Origin: Bacteroidales bacterium | GTDB lineage: Bacteria > Bacteroidota > Bacteroidia > Bacteroidales > Bacteroidaceae | Length of the DNA stretch: 15,612 bases | Assembly: GCA_004557185.1 (NCBI GenBank) | Contig: SFEP01000052.1 | Span: 1-15,612, forward strand | Reading direction: 5' to 3' | In this document: positions 8,393 through 15,519 of the stretch, piece after piece | Layout: each line of letters opens with the position of its first letter | Numbering within the stretch: the first letter of the stretch is position 1 | Made by a program: the position numbers and the translations under genes | Notes under the pieces: model-generated | What the model saw: only the letters and a program-made list of their open reading frames with translations | The model's database searches: none | Told to the model about the DNA's origin: nothing

Positions 8393-8516
8393 GAGCCATG
8401 CGGCAACAGGCTTACATACGAGAATAACGGTAACAGTGTAGGCACTGACGCGCCCGCTGCCAGCTAATCATAGCAACAGATACTTGTATTATTTCGATAC
8501 ATTAAACCGACGAACG

Positions 8517-8813
8517 TCAGTGGCGAGGCAAGCGCACGCGGCGCAGATTGAGGCAAAACAGCACCAGGAAAAGGCAACGCCAGCCGCCGTCGAGGGCAAA
8601 GGGCCAAAGCACAGCGGTGCCGAGCAACTGTCCGTAGACGTAATACAAGGCTTCGCGTGGCGATACGCGGCTGTTGAGCACCCACGAGCACAAGGTGGCC
8701 ACTGTCGCGATGAGGCGCGTGGCGGCCAAGCGCTGTTCGAGTTGTTCCAAGGCACGGCTCGGGTTCAGTTCGGTGCGTGCAGGATGATTCATCACAAGGC
8801 TGTTCTTTTTCAT
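8517..8813 (-). CDS. Small predicted membrane protein, unknown function
   Basis: The product is 98 residues and belongs to no family I recognise. An acidic/basic amphipathic N-terminus (residues 10-31, with EQLEQRLAATR) precedes a hydrophobic stretch near 33-46. A second stretch at about 58-73 and a third at 79-89 follow, and the tail is very basic (RRVRLPRH). This fits a two- to three-pass inner-membrane protein. Alternative starts are M1 at 8813 and M8 at 8792. A -7-like box TTTCTTTG lies on the minus strand at 8843-8850, though no matching -33 was found. Hydrophobic segmentation and the upstream box support a real gene, but length alone does not, and several overlapping frames are open here. 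Confidence 0.55.
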   Translation of the reverse strand: MKKNSLVMNHPARTELNPSRALEQLEQRLAATRLIATVATLCSWVLNSRVSPREALYYVYGQLLGTAVLWPFALDGGWRCLFLVLFCLNLRRVRLPRH

Positions 8814-8979
8814 GGTGCGTAGTATCTATGGGTTTACGGGTGCAAAGAAATGGGTAGTTTGTGACAATCTACGTCGCAAGCCATATAGCCTATGTTAAAA
8901 GTGAGCAGAAAATCAATCCATTCCCGATTTTTCCCTCTCGAAAGCATGCCGACGGGAGAAAAAAGGGGGCTGCCCCGAT

Positions 8980-9021
8980 GGCATGCCCGCCTCGTGGCAC
9001 GGCATGCCCGCCCGTCTCGAC
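8980..9021. repeat. Two-unit 21-bp direct repeat (GGCATGCCCGCC type)
   Basis: GGCATGCCCGCC occurs at 8980-8991 and again at 9001-9012, exactly 21 bp apart. The second halves of the units are diverged but similar in composition (TCGTGGCAC and CGTCTCGAC). The same core reappears in inverted form in the hairpin at 9241-9263, so the core brackets the long T-tract array. Confidence 0.6.
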
Positions 9022-9059
9022 GGGGATAGGGGTGGCGCGAAATAGATGCCGTGCAGCCA

Positions 9060-9227
9060 TTTTTCCCACGCTTGCCAAAATTTTTCCCACGCTTGCCAAA
9101 GTTTTGCCCACGCTTGCCAAAATTTTTTCCATGCTTGAAAATAATTTTTCATGCCTTGAAAATTTTTTTTCATGCCTTGAAAATTTTTTTTTCAGGCTTT
9201 GGAAATAATTTTTCAGCCGTCGGAGAT
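9060..9227. repeat. Eight-unit 21-bp tandem array (CCCACGCTTGCC type)
   Basis: Units start at 9060, 9081, 9102, 9123, 9144, 9165, 9186 and 9207. The first three are almost identical around CCCACGCTTGCCAAAA. The rest drift progressively through CCATGCTTG and CATGCCTTG to CAGGCTTTGG, while keeping a phased run of five to seven Ts. Because the period is divisible by three, all frames stay open and encode seven-residue repeats in each strand; I regard these as spurious. The array ends in CCGTCGGAG (9217-9225), a 9-mer that also stands immediately after the left-edge array (199-207). Confidence 0.85.
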
Positions 9228-9240
9228 TTTCTTGCAAATA

Positions 9241-9263
9241 ATGCCCGCCGGATGGGCGGGCAT
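9241..9263. other. GC hairpin ATGCCCGCC / GGCGGGCAT
   Basis: ATGCCCGCC (9241-9249) and GGCGGGCAT (9255-9263) form a perfect 9-bp stem with a 5-nt loop. It lies between the long 21-bp array and the AAGGAGG repeat, downstream of the minus-strand lipoprotein ORF. It could act as that transcript's terminator; on the minus strand it is followed by TATTTGCAAG and then the array's A-rich complement. Confidence 0.45.
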
Positions 9264-9299
9264 GGCGGTGGGAGCGGCGGGCAGTCTTATATAATAAAG

Positions 9300-9349
9300 A
9301 AGGAGGTGTTATATCATATAAAGGAGGTGTGATAGCATGAAAAAGGAGG
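9300..9349 (+). repeat. Triple AAGGAGG repeat with 21/22-bp spacing
   Basis: AAGGAGG occurs at 9300-9306, 9321-9327 and 9343-9349, with offsets of 21 and 22 bp. The first two extend to AAGGAGGTGT. This is the perfect complement of the anti-Shine-Dalgarno end of 16S rRNA. The middle copy stands seven bases before an ATG at 9337 that opens a 57-residue plus-strand frame ending at 9510. That frame is antisense to the lipoprotein-like ORF and resembles nothing I know. The triple repetition at the 21-bp period suggests a repeat array rather than a single ribosome binding site. Confidence 0.6.
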
Positions 9350-9530
9350 CGCGCCGCGGGGGAGCACTGTCGGGGTGCGAGGCCACGAGGGCCGACACCT
9401 CATGCCAGTTGTGGCCGCACGGGGCAGCGGGGCGCTGGCAGGCACTCAGTGCCCACAGCATGCCCACACTGCACACCATGCGAGCCACAAAGGAACAAAC
9501 GGTTATATAGAATGAACAAGTTTTCGTCAT
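9309..9530 (-). pseudogene. Truncated lipoprotein ORF (73 residues)
   Basis: The frame encodes a hydrophobic N-terminus with a good lipobox LSAC (C31), then GHNWHEVSALVASHPDSA, which resembles the start of Bacteroidales lipoproteins in which a signal peptide is followed by a PDSA-containing helical repeat region. Family members are hundreds of residues long; here the similarity stops at residue 56 and the frame ends inside the AAGGAGG repeat. It starts 22 bp after the GyrI-like gene on the same strand. An internal promoter-like pair (9488-9519) would place transcription near M18, making the start uncertain. It is either a real mini-lipoprotein or the 5' remnant of a gene cut off by the repeat DNA. 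The family assignment is from memory of the general pattern, not a search. Confidence 0.4.
9488..9519 (-). promoter_or_regulatory. Possible Bacteroidetes-type promoter inside the lipoprotein ORF
   Basis: On the minus strand, TTG (9517-9519) and TTCCTTTG (9488-9495, one base off TAnnTTTG) are separated by 21 bases, close to the usual -33/-7 spacing. Predicted transcription would begin at about 9480, next to the second in-frame ATG (9479). Evidence is motif spacing only. Confidence 0.3.
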
Positions 9531-9552
9531 GCAGGTGGAGGTGCCCCTCAGC

Positions 9553-10047
9553 TTAAGCCTTGAGCGGAATCCATATTTCCGTAAGGATGTCTGCGGGGGC
9601 TGTGGTTTCGGGGTCGTTCAGGTAGCGCTCCAAGGTGGGCTGCCCTTCGAGCACGGGCAGGGTAGAGGCCGGCAGGATGGTGCCGTAGATTTTCATATAG
9701 GCATCGGCCAGCGCCGTGTCGTAAGGCCCTTGCACCGTAAACACGACAAAGGGGCCGTGGGGTACGTGTACAATGTGCACGTCGCCCTCGTCCTGCAACT
9801 GTTCGCACACGGGGTGAGCAATGCACACGTCGGTGCGGCAGGCTTCGGCAGGCACGTAGCGAGGGTCGTCGTGATAGATGTTGAGATATTGCGCATCAGG
9901 ACAGTCGTAGTCCAGGGCGTGGCGCTGGCAGTAGTCGCCCAGTTTACCCCATGCGGCGCAGTAGTCGTTTTGGCAATAGGCGCCCGTCAGCCTGACGGCA
10001 ATGGCGGTGGCGGCGGTGCGTGAGTCGGTGCGTTGTGAGAGAATCAT
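9553..10047 (-). CDS. GyrI-like small-molecule-binding domain protein
   Basis: The product is 164 residues, the normal length of a free-standing GyrI-like / AraC effector-binding domain protein (SHS2 fold, as in SbmC). The C-terminal half carries the family signature in order: HVPHGPFVVFTVQGPYD (94-110), the helix with ALADAYMKIYGTILPAS (112-128), and LERYLNDPETTAPADILTEI (139-158). There is no fused HTH, so it is a binder or possibly a hydrolase rather than a regulator by itself. It has seven cysteines (C25, C30, C40, C49, C70, C75, C81), many for this size. Whether it inhibits gyrase, sequesters a drug or cleaves a ligand cannot be told. It has its own well-spaced promoter upstream and is followed after 22 bp by the truncated lipoprotein ORF. 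Confidence 0.85.
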   Translation of the reverse strand: MILSQRTDSRTAATAIAVRLTGAYCQNDYCAAWGKLGDYCQRHALDYDCPDAQYLNIYHDDPRYVPAEACRTDVCIAHPVCEQLQDEGDVHIVHVPHGPFVVFTVQGPYDTALADAYMKIYGTILPASTLPVLEGQPTLERYLNDPETTAPADILTEIWIPLKA

Positions 10048-10132
10048 GGTTGTAGATTGTTGGAAATAAATAATAATAAGGTGTTTATTAGGCTTGGGCC
10101 GCGGCGTGTGTCGGCGGGCTGCAAGGATGGTG

Positions 10133-10163
10133 CAAAGGAACGCCTTTTTTGCCGTACAGCCAA
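10133..10163 (-). promoter_or_regulatory. Promoter of the GyrI-like gene
   Basis: On the minus strand, TTG (10161-10163) and TTCCTTTG (10133-10140) are separated by 20 bases, matching the Bacteroidetes -33 TTTG / -7 TAnnTTTG arrangement with one mismatch at -7. Transcription would begin near 10125, giving a leader of roughly 80 nt that is A/T-rich before the ATG at 10047. Confidence 0.5.
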
Positions 10164-10257
10164 GAAAACGGTATAGACAGAGCGTGGCGTAAGGTGCAGA
10201 TTTTCAGCGCTGCATGCTGCGCCGTATAGGCAGGCGGCCGCCGAGCCTTGACGAAAT

Positions 10258-10299
10258 TGCGCCGCGCTGCTGCACATGGGAGTGCGGCGGCGCGGCGCA
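10258..10299 (-). terminator. 18-bp hairpin downstream of hflX
   Basis: Bases 10258-10275 and 10282-10299 pair along 18 positions (outer TGCGCCGCGC with GCGCGGCGCA, inner part with two G-U pairs in RNA) around the loop ATGGGA. It begins 42 bases after the hflX stop on the minus strand and is followed by ATTTCGTC, a weak T-run. The stem is strong enough to be a terminator despite the poor tail. Bases 10164-10257 hold nothing else that I recognise. Confidence 0.6.
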
Positions 10300-10341
10300 G
10301 GGTGCAAAAGGGGTGTCAGGGCAGGCGGCGCGGCCCGTGGG

Positions 10342-11592
10342 TTACTCCTCGTAGTGGTCGAACAGGAAGTCGTTGTAGGGGTACTTCTGCACGTGCAACT
10401 GCTTGACACGAGCGTAGAGCAGGTCCTTGAGGACCTCGATGTTGAGGCGTTCGCGGGCCGAAATGAAGATGCAGTCCTCGCCCAGGCGGCCCATCCACGA
10501 GTTCATGAGTTCGGTGAGCGACACGTTCTCGCTGGTGGGCGGCGTGAGGTCGTCGGGGTCCTTTTCCTTCCATTCGTAAGCATCGGTTTTGTTGAACACC
10601 AGCAACTGCGGTTTCTCCGAGCAGCCCAGGTCGTGGAGCGTGGCATTCACCACCTCAATCTGTTCGGCAAAGTCGGGGTGCGACACATCGACCACGTGCA
10701 CCAGGAGGTCGGCCTCGCGCACCTCGTCGAGGGTGCTCTTGAAGGAGTCCACGAGGTCGGTGGGCAACTTGCGAATGAAGCCCACGGTGTCGGCCAGCAG
10801 GAAGGGCAGGTTGTCGATGATGACCTTGCGTACCGTGGTGTCGAGCGTGGCGAAAAGCTTGTTTTCGGCGAAGACGTCGGTTTTGGCCAGCAGGTTGATG
10901 AGGGTGCTTTTCCCCACGTTGGTGTAGCCCACAAGGGCCACGCGAATCATGCGGCCTCGGTTCTTGCGCTGCGTTGTTTTCTGGCGGTCGATGTCGGCGA
11001 GGCGTTGCTTGAGCAGCGCCATGCGGTTGAGAATGATGCGGCGGTCCATTTCGAGCTGCGTTTCGCCCGGTCCGCGCAGACCCACCGAGCCCTTGCCGCC
11101 GCCTGAGCCCGAGCCGCCGCCTTGGCGTTCGAGGTGCGTCCACAGGCGCTGCAGGCGGGGCAGCATGTAGCGGTACTGCGCCAGTTCGACCTGCGTCTTG
11201 GCGTTGGCCGTTTGGGCACGCATGGCGAAGATGTCGAGGATGAGCGAGGTGCGGTCCAGGATTTTCACGCCCAGTTCGCGCTCAATGTTGCGCAACTGTT
11301 TGGCCGAGAGTTCATCGTCGAAGATGACCATGCCCACCTCGCGCTCCGCTTCAGCTTCGTCGAGAATGTACTGGCGTATCTCCTGCAGCTTACCCTTTCC
11401 CACATACGTCACCGCGCTGGGACCGTCCACCTTCTGCGTGAAGCGCTTCACGGTGACGGCGCCAGCCGTTTCGGCCAGAAATTCCAGTTCGTCCAGATAT
11501 TCGTGCGTCTTGCGTTCGTCCTGCGTTTTGGTGATGAGGGCCACGAGCACGGCGGTCTCGCTTTTTGCCTCCGATTGTATAAATTCTTTCAT
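10342..11592 (-). CDS. hflX: GTPase HflX
   Basis: The product is 416 residues, a normal HflX length. It is a ribosome-binding GTPase that in other bacteria splits or rescues stalled 70S ribosomes under stress. The N-terminal HflX domain (about 10-125) contains the conserved VTYVGKGKLQEI (61-72). A helical linker holds the family marker GLRGPGETQLEMDRR (171-185). The G domain follows: G1 GYTNVGKST (222-230), switch I TLDTT (249-253), G3 DTVG (268-271), G4 NKTD (334-337) and G5 SA (378-379). All G motifs are intact. A Gly/Ser-rich insertion GGGSGSGGGKG (158-168) extends the linker loop. I start at 11592 rather than the upstream in-frame ATG at 11673 because an exact TAnnTTTG box lies between them. 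It is divergent from the fucosidase gene and shows no operon partner. Confidence 0.95.
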   Translation of the reverse strand: MKEFIQSEAKSETAVLVALITKTQDERKTHEYLDELEFLAETAGAVTVKRFTQKVDGPSAVTYVGKGKLQEIRQYILDEAEAEREVGMVIFDDELSAKQLRNIERELGVKILDRTSLILDIFAMRAQTANAKTQVELAQYRYMLPRLQRLWTHLERQGGGSGSGGGKGSVGLRGPGETQLEMDRRIILNRMALLKQRLADIDRQKTTQRKNRGRMIRVALVGYTNVGKSTLINLLAKTDVFAENKLFATLDTTVRKVIIDNLPFLLADTVGFIRKLPTDLVDSFKSTLDEVREADLLVHVVDVSHPDFAEQIEVVNATLHDLGCSEKPQLLVFNKTDAYEWKEKDPDDLTPPTSENVSLTELMNSWMGRLGEDCIFISARERLNIEVLKDLLYARVKQLHVQKYPYNDFLFDHYEE

Positions 11593-11633
11593 TCGTGATA
11601 ATGCGTATAGGTTGCGGCCATCGGGCAGCGCGG

Positions 11634-11641
11634 CAAAGGTA
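11634..11641 (-). promoter_or_regulatory. -7 box of the hflX promoter
   Basis: The minus strand reads TACCTTTG, an exact match to the Bacteroidetes -7 consensus TAnnTTTG, 41 bases upstream of the chosen hflX start. Transcription would begin near 11628, leaving a leader of about 35 nt. No convincing -33 TTG was found at the right distance. Confidence 0.55.
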
Positions 11642-11786
11642 CGCATTTTGCCACACGTTGCCCGTCTTACCACCCATTATTTTATAAGGCTGCGGCGTGG
11701 GGCGGGTATCGTCGGCTCGCAGTTTTGCCGTTTGCCGCCGCCTCTTTCCATCTCCGTCGTCAAGTCTGAATATGTGTCGCTGCGTC

Positions 11787-11794
11787 TATTTTTG
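11787..11794 (+). promoter_or_regulatory. Distal -7 box for the GH95 gene
   Basis: TATTTTTG is an exact TAnnTTTG match on the plus strand, 90 bases upstream of the fucosidase ATG. The same octamer recurs 43 bp downstream. No clear -33 element was seen, which would be typical of promoters that depend on an activator or an extracytoplasmic-type sigma factor; that reading is inference. Confidence 0.4.
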
Positions 11795-11829
11795 TGGGTA
11801 GCAAGCCGCCTTTATTTCGAATTATATCG

Positions 11830-11837
11830 TATTTTTG
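11830..11837 (+). promoter_or_regulatory. Proximal -7 box for the GH95 gene
   Basis: This is a second exact TATTTTTG, in an AT-rich context, 47 bases before the start codon at 11885. It predicts a leader of about 40 nt rich in A and T, normal for a highly translated Bacteroidetes gene. It is the better of the two boxes because of its distance and surroundings. Confidence 0.5.
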
Positions 11838-11884
11838 CCACGTTGACTAATCATATCCAAATTATACTAACCAATCGTTTTACT

Positions 11885-14800
11885 ATGAAAAGACTTACAC
11901 TTTTCTTTATGTCGCTGCTTGTGTGCCTCATGGCGAGTGCGCAGAGCGGCTTGCCGCAGTTTAGCACGGAGGCAGATCCGCTGTGGTATAGCGTGAAATT
12001 CAAGGGCGGCGGTAACTACCTGGCCGACCAGGGCGCCGATGCGCAGATGCTCACCGCTGCCACGGTTGGCCAGGAAGGCCAGTTCCAGTTTATCGGCACG
12101 GCCGAGTCGTGCATCATGAAGTCGCGTACAGGCCACTATCTGGTCTACAAAAAGGCCAACGCAAGTGATGCCAACGCCTTCTTCATGACCACCACCGATG
12201 CCTCAGCCGCAACACAACTCGCCATCATTCAGGGCACCGAAGACAACTACTACGAAATCAAAGTAGTGTCGACAGGCGGCTGCATGAACCAGTGGCAAGG
12301 CACGGGCTCGGGCAAAAAGCTCGGTGCTTACAATGCGGGCGACACCAACAACCAGCTCTTCTTCGAGCTCCGTTCGGTGGTTTATCCCACCTTCTCCAAC
12401 GAAACGACTGAGCGTTGGTACTTCATACGCTTCGCTGCTGGTGTGCGCCAAATGGCGGCCACTACAGCTGGCGAACTCGTGACGCTCTGCACCGCCGACC
12501 CCGTGAACGGTCAGCTGTGGAAACTCGTGGGCGACAAGGACAACTTCCAGATTGTCAACAAGGACGGCCTCTATGCCATAGTCAGCAGTGAAGGCGTACA
12601 AACCACCACGGGCGGCTACAACGGCACCCCGATACGCGCCTCGCAGACGGAGCAGCTCCAGGGCTACTCGCTGTCGGAGAACACCAAAAGGGACGGCACC
12701 TTCAACGTGGACATCAACGCCAATAGCGGCAAGGCCCTTAACCAGTGGGGCTCTGCTGCCGAAGGACAGACCATCGGCGTGTGGAACACCGACGACGTGA
12801 ACGACGCCGTCGTCTTCATTCCTGAGGACGAGATGACCTACGCCGACTACAAGACCTCGGGCATCGAAGACTTCATACCCGAACACCCCCTCACCATGTG
12901 GTACACCCAGCCCGCCACCACCGCACCCCTCTATGCTGGCGGCCAGGGCTACAGCAACTGGATGGAATGGTCGCTCCCCATCGGTAACGGCCAGCTCGGT
13001 GCCAGCATCTTCGGCGGCGTGGCCGTAGACGAAGTGCAGCTCAACGAAAAGACCCTCTGGAGCGGTAAGTCGACCGACCAGACCGGCAACTATGGTAAAT
13101 ACGAGAACTTCGGTTCGCTCTATGCTGAGGACATCAGCGGCGAATTTAACTACTCGTCGCAGGGCGGCGCCACGGGCTACCTCCGTCTGCTCGACCTCGC
13201 CAACGCCGTAGCCAAGGTGCAGTATGGCAACACCGACGGCAGCACGCAGTACTACCGCGAATACATCGCCTCGAACCCCAGCAACGTCATCGTGGCACAC
13301 TACACCGCCAGCCAGAGCGGCAAACTCAGCCGACGCTTTACCCTCAAGAGCGGCAACGTGCTCAAGGCTGCCACTACCTACGCCGACGCGCAGGGCACCT
13401 TCAGCGGCAAACTCACTACGGTGAGCTACAACGCACGCTTCAAGGTGGTCAACATCGGCGGTACGCTCACCACCACTGATGAGGGCGTAGAAGTGCGCAA
13501 TGCCGACGAAATCCTCGTGTTCCTCACGGGCGGCACCGACTTCGACCCCTACGCCGACACCTACATCAGCAACACCGCAGGCTTGGCCGACCGCATTCAG
13601 AGCACCATCAACGATGCAGCCGCTCAGACCTGGAGCGCACTGCTCGATGCCCATAAGGCTGACTTCAAGCAATACTTCGACCGCGTTGACCTCCAGCTCG
13701 CCGGCACGAAGAACAACGTGCCCACCAACGAACTCGTAGACACCTACAACAAGGGGCAGGGTGCCAATGCCCTCATGCTCGAGCAGCTCTACTTCGCTTA
13801 TGGCCGTTACCTCGAAATCTGTTCGTCGCGCGGCGTCGACCTTCCCTCTAACCTGCAGGGCATCTGGAGCAACATGGACCAGCCCGCATGGAATGCCGAC
13901 ATCCACTCCAACATCAACGTGCAGATGAACTACTGGCCCGCCGAGCCCACCAACCTCAGCGAGATGCACGTGCCCTTCTGCAACTACATCATCAACATGG
14001 CCAACAGCGCCTCGTGGAAGCAGTGGGCCAAGGATCAGGGACAGAGCCGCGGCTGGACGTGCTACACGGAGAACAACATCTTCGGCGGTTGCGGCGGCTT
14101 CATGCACAACTACGTTATCTCGAACGCATGGTACTGCACCCACCTCTGGCAGCACTACCGCTACACGCTCGACAAGGAGTTCCTCAAGCGCGCCTTCCCC
14201 GCTATGCTCTCTGCAAGCCAGTTCTGGATGGACCGCCTCAAACTCGACACCGACGGCTCCTACGTTTGCCCCAACGAGTATTCGCCTGAGCACGGTCCCA
14301 GCGAGGACGGCGTAGCACACGCACAGCAGCTGGTTTACGAGCTCTTCTCCAACACGCTCGAGGCTAAGGCCATCCTTGGCGACGACGCCGACATCAGCGC
14401 CATAGACCTTGAAAAGCTCGAGGATCGCTTTGCCAAACTCGACAAGGGTCTGGCCACCGAAACCTACACGGGTGAATGGGGCGACGTTTGCAACGGTCTG
14501 TCGAAGGGCTCTACCATTCTGCGCGAGTGGAAGAAGAGCAACTACACCAGAGGTGCTAACGGTCACCGCCACATGTCGCACCTCATGTGCATGTATCCCT
14601 ACGCTCAGGTTGTGCCCGGCACCGAACTCTTCGATGCAGCCGTCAACAGCATGACCCTCCGCGGCGATGGTGCCACGGGTTGGTCGATGGGTTGGAAAAT
14701 CAACCTCTGGGCACGCGCTCAGCAGGGTGACCATGCCCGCACCATTCTGAACAACGCCCTGGCTCACTCCAACGGTGGTGCCGGTGTGTTCTACAACCTC

Positions 14801-15424
14801 TACGACTCGCACGCTCCCTTCCAGATTGACGGTAACTTCGGTGCTTGCGCCGGTATGGCCGAAATGCTCATGCAGAGTGTGAGCGACACCATCCGCATTC
14901 TTCCCGCTCTGCCCAGCGCATGGGCCGCAGGTAGCGTACGTGGCCTGAAGGCCGTGAAGGACTTCACCGTCAGCATCGACTGGAAGGACGGCATGCCCAC
15001 CAGCGTAGTCATCCGCAACAACCAAGGCCAGACGATGCCCGTTTCGCACCCCAACATGCGTTATGCCACCGTCAAGAAGGACGGTGTGGCGGTTCGCGTA
15101 GAGCGTCCCACGTCCAACGTCGTTATCCTCCCCGCCGAGGCAGGTGCTGAATACACCTTCGAGTTTGGCGACGAAGATGTGACCGCCATCGAGAGCATCA
15201 ACCAGGAAGCCCGCCTCATGGGTGTCGACGTAGCCGGTTGCAGCGTACGTGTACAGGGCGACGACGTGCAGCGTGTTCGCGTGTACGACCTCGCCGGCCG
15301 CACCATCCATACCACCACGCAGCAGGCATTCACGCTGTCGCAGGCCGCACAGAGCACCGTGCTCGTTGAGGTAGCCCGCCAGAATGGCCGCGTAACGACC
15401 TGCAAGGTGGCTCTTGGCAAGTAA
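11885..15424 (+). CDS. Secreted GH95 alpha-L-fucosidase with ricin-like modules
   Basis: The product is 1179 residues. The start at 11885 gives a type I signal peptide (MKRLTLFF..., cleavage after ASA at 17-19); the frame is open further upstream but only as antisense to hflX. Two similar beta-trefoil/ricin-like modules follow (about 33-162 and 177-312), each ending in a pattern like LNQW...G..iGvwNtdD. They probably bind glycans or the cell surface. The GH95 catalytic region spans about 335-1095. It has the aligned asparagines in HSNINVQMNYW (N676, N678), the likely general acid E802 in NEYSPEHGP and the likely base-activating D982 in QIDGNFGACAG. The family inverts and releases alpha-1,2-linked L-fucose (some members act on L-galactose). 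The C-terminus (about 1103-1179, VRVYDLAGRTIH and TTCKVALGK) resembles a type IX sorting domain. Codons are strongly C-ending, suggesting high expression. No SusC/SusD pair is in the window. Confidence 0.92.
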   Translation: MKRLTLFFMSLLVCLMASAQSGLPQFSTEADPLWYSVKFKGGGNYLADQGADAQMLTAATVGQEGQFQFIGTAESCIMKSRTGHYLVYKKANASDANAFFMTTTDASAATQLAIIQGTEDNYYEIKVVSTGGCMNQWQGTGSGKKLGAYNAGDTNNQLFFELRSVVYPTFSNETTERWYFIRFAAGVRQMAATTAGELVTLCTADPVNGQLWKLVGDKDNFQIVNKDGLYAIVSSEGVQTTTGGYNGTPIRASQTEQLQGYSLSENTKRDGTFNVDINANSGKALNQWGSAAEGQTIGVWNTDDVNDAVVFIPEDEMTYADYKTSGIEDFIPEHPLTMWYTQPATTAPLYAGGQGYSNWMEWSLPIGNGQLGASIFGGVAVDEVQLNEKTLWSGKSTDQTGNYGKYENFGSLYAEDISGEFNYSSQGGATGYLRLLDLANAVAKVQYGNTDGSTQYYREYIASNPSNVIVAHYTASQSGKLSRRFTLKSGNVLKAATTYADAQGTFSGKLTTVSYNARFKVVNIGGTLTTTDEGVEVRNADEILVFLTGGTDFDPYADTYISNTAGLADRIQSTINDAAAQTWSALLDAHKADFKQYFDRVDLQLAGTKNNVPTNELVDTYNKGQGANALMLEQLYFAYGRYLEICSSRGVDLPSNLQGIWSNMDQPAWNADIHSNINVQMNYWPAEPTNLSEMHVPFCNYIINMANSASWKQWAKDQGQSRGWTCYTENNIFGGCGGFMHNYVISNAWYCTHLWQHYRYTLDKEFLKRAFPAMLSASQFWMDRLKLDTDGSYVCPNEYSPEHGPSEDGVAHAQQLVYELFSNTLEAKAILGDDADISAIDLEKLEDRFAKLDKGLATETYTGEWGDVCNGLSKGSTILREWKKSNYTRGANGHRHMSHLMCMYPYAQVVPGTELFDAAVNSMTLRGDGATGWSMGWKINLWARAQQGDHARTILNNALAHSNGGAGVFYNLYDSHAPFQIDGNFGACAGMAEMLMQSVSDTIRILPALPSAWAAGSVRGLKAVKDFTVSIDWKDGMPTSVVIRNNQGQTMPVSHPNMRYATVKKDGVAVRVERPTSNVVILPAEAGAEYTFEFGDEDVTAIESINQEARLMGVDVAGCSVRVQGDDVQRVRVYDLAGRTIHTTTQQAFTLSQAAQSTVLVEVARQNGRVTTCKVALGK

Positions 15425-15475
15425 AACGTAGCGCACCGTGCCCCGCAAGGCGTAGTGCAGCACACACAGTCCGCA

Positions 15476-15519
15476 AGCGCGGCATGCCGTTTCAACACGG
15501 CGTGCCGCGCTTTCTTATT
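15476..15519 (+). terminator. Terminator of the GH95 gene
   Basis: AGCGCGGCATGCCGT (15476-15490) pairs with ACGGCGTGCCGCGCT (15497-15511) over 15 bp with one G-U pair in RNA and a 6-nt loop, followed by TTCTTATT. It lies 51 bases after the TAA stop and is the clearest intrinsic terminator of the window. The 94-bp repeat begins at its tail. Confidence 0.85.

Larger units (their letters stand above)
8814..9308. other. Gene-free repeat-rich intergenic stretch
   Basis: There is no convincing gene. Bases 8814-8979 hold only the putative promoter box of the minus-strand membrane protein (8843-8850) and AT-rich sequence. From 8980 onward it is a mosaic of 21-bp-period repeats and a GC hairpin, listed separately. 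Open frames on both strands through the repeats encode heptad strings (for example FFPRLPK) and are products of the 21-bp period. Confidence 0.7.

Noticed and set aside
8287..8516. tRNA or small structured RNA gene after the WYL regulator
   Set aside because: No cloverleaf or T-loop sequence was found; only simple hairpins are visible.
8861..9332. Open frames through the 9060-9227 array encoding heptad-repeat proteins on both strands
   Set aside because: A 21-bp period keeps every frame open. Frames on both strands give equally regular strings, there is no signal or domain, and composition follows the DNA repeat.
11198..11884. Upstream extension of the fucosidase frame
   Set aside because: It runs antisense through hflX and would hide the signal peptide at 11885. 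Promoter boxes lie inside it.
12203..15463. 1086-codon open frame antisense to the fucosidase gene
   Set aside because: The sense gene has clear GH95 motifs. Its strongly C-ending codons avoid TTA, CTA and TCA, which leaves the antisense frame free of stops. The antisense product has no recognisable domain.
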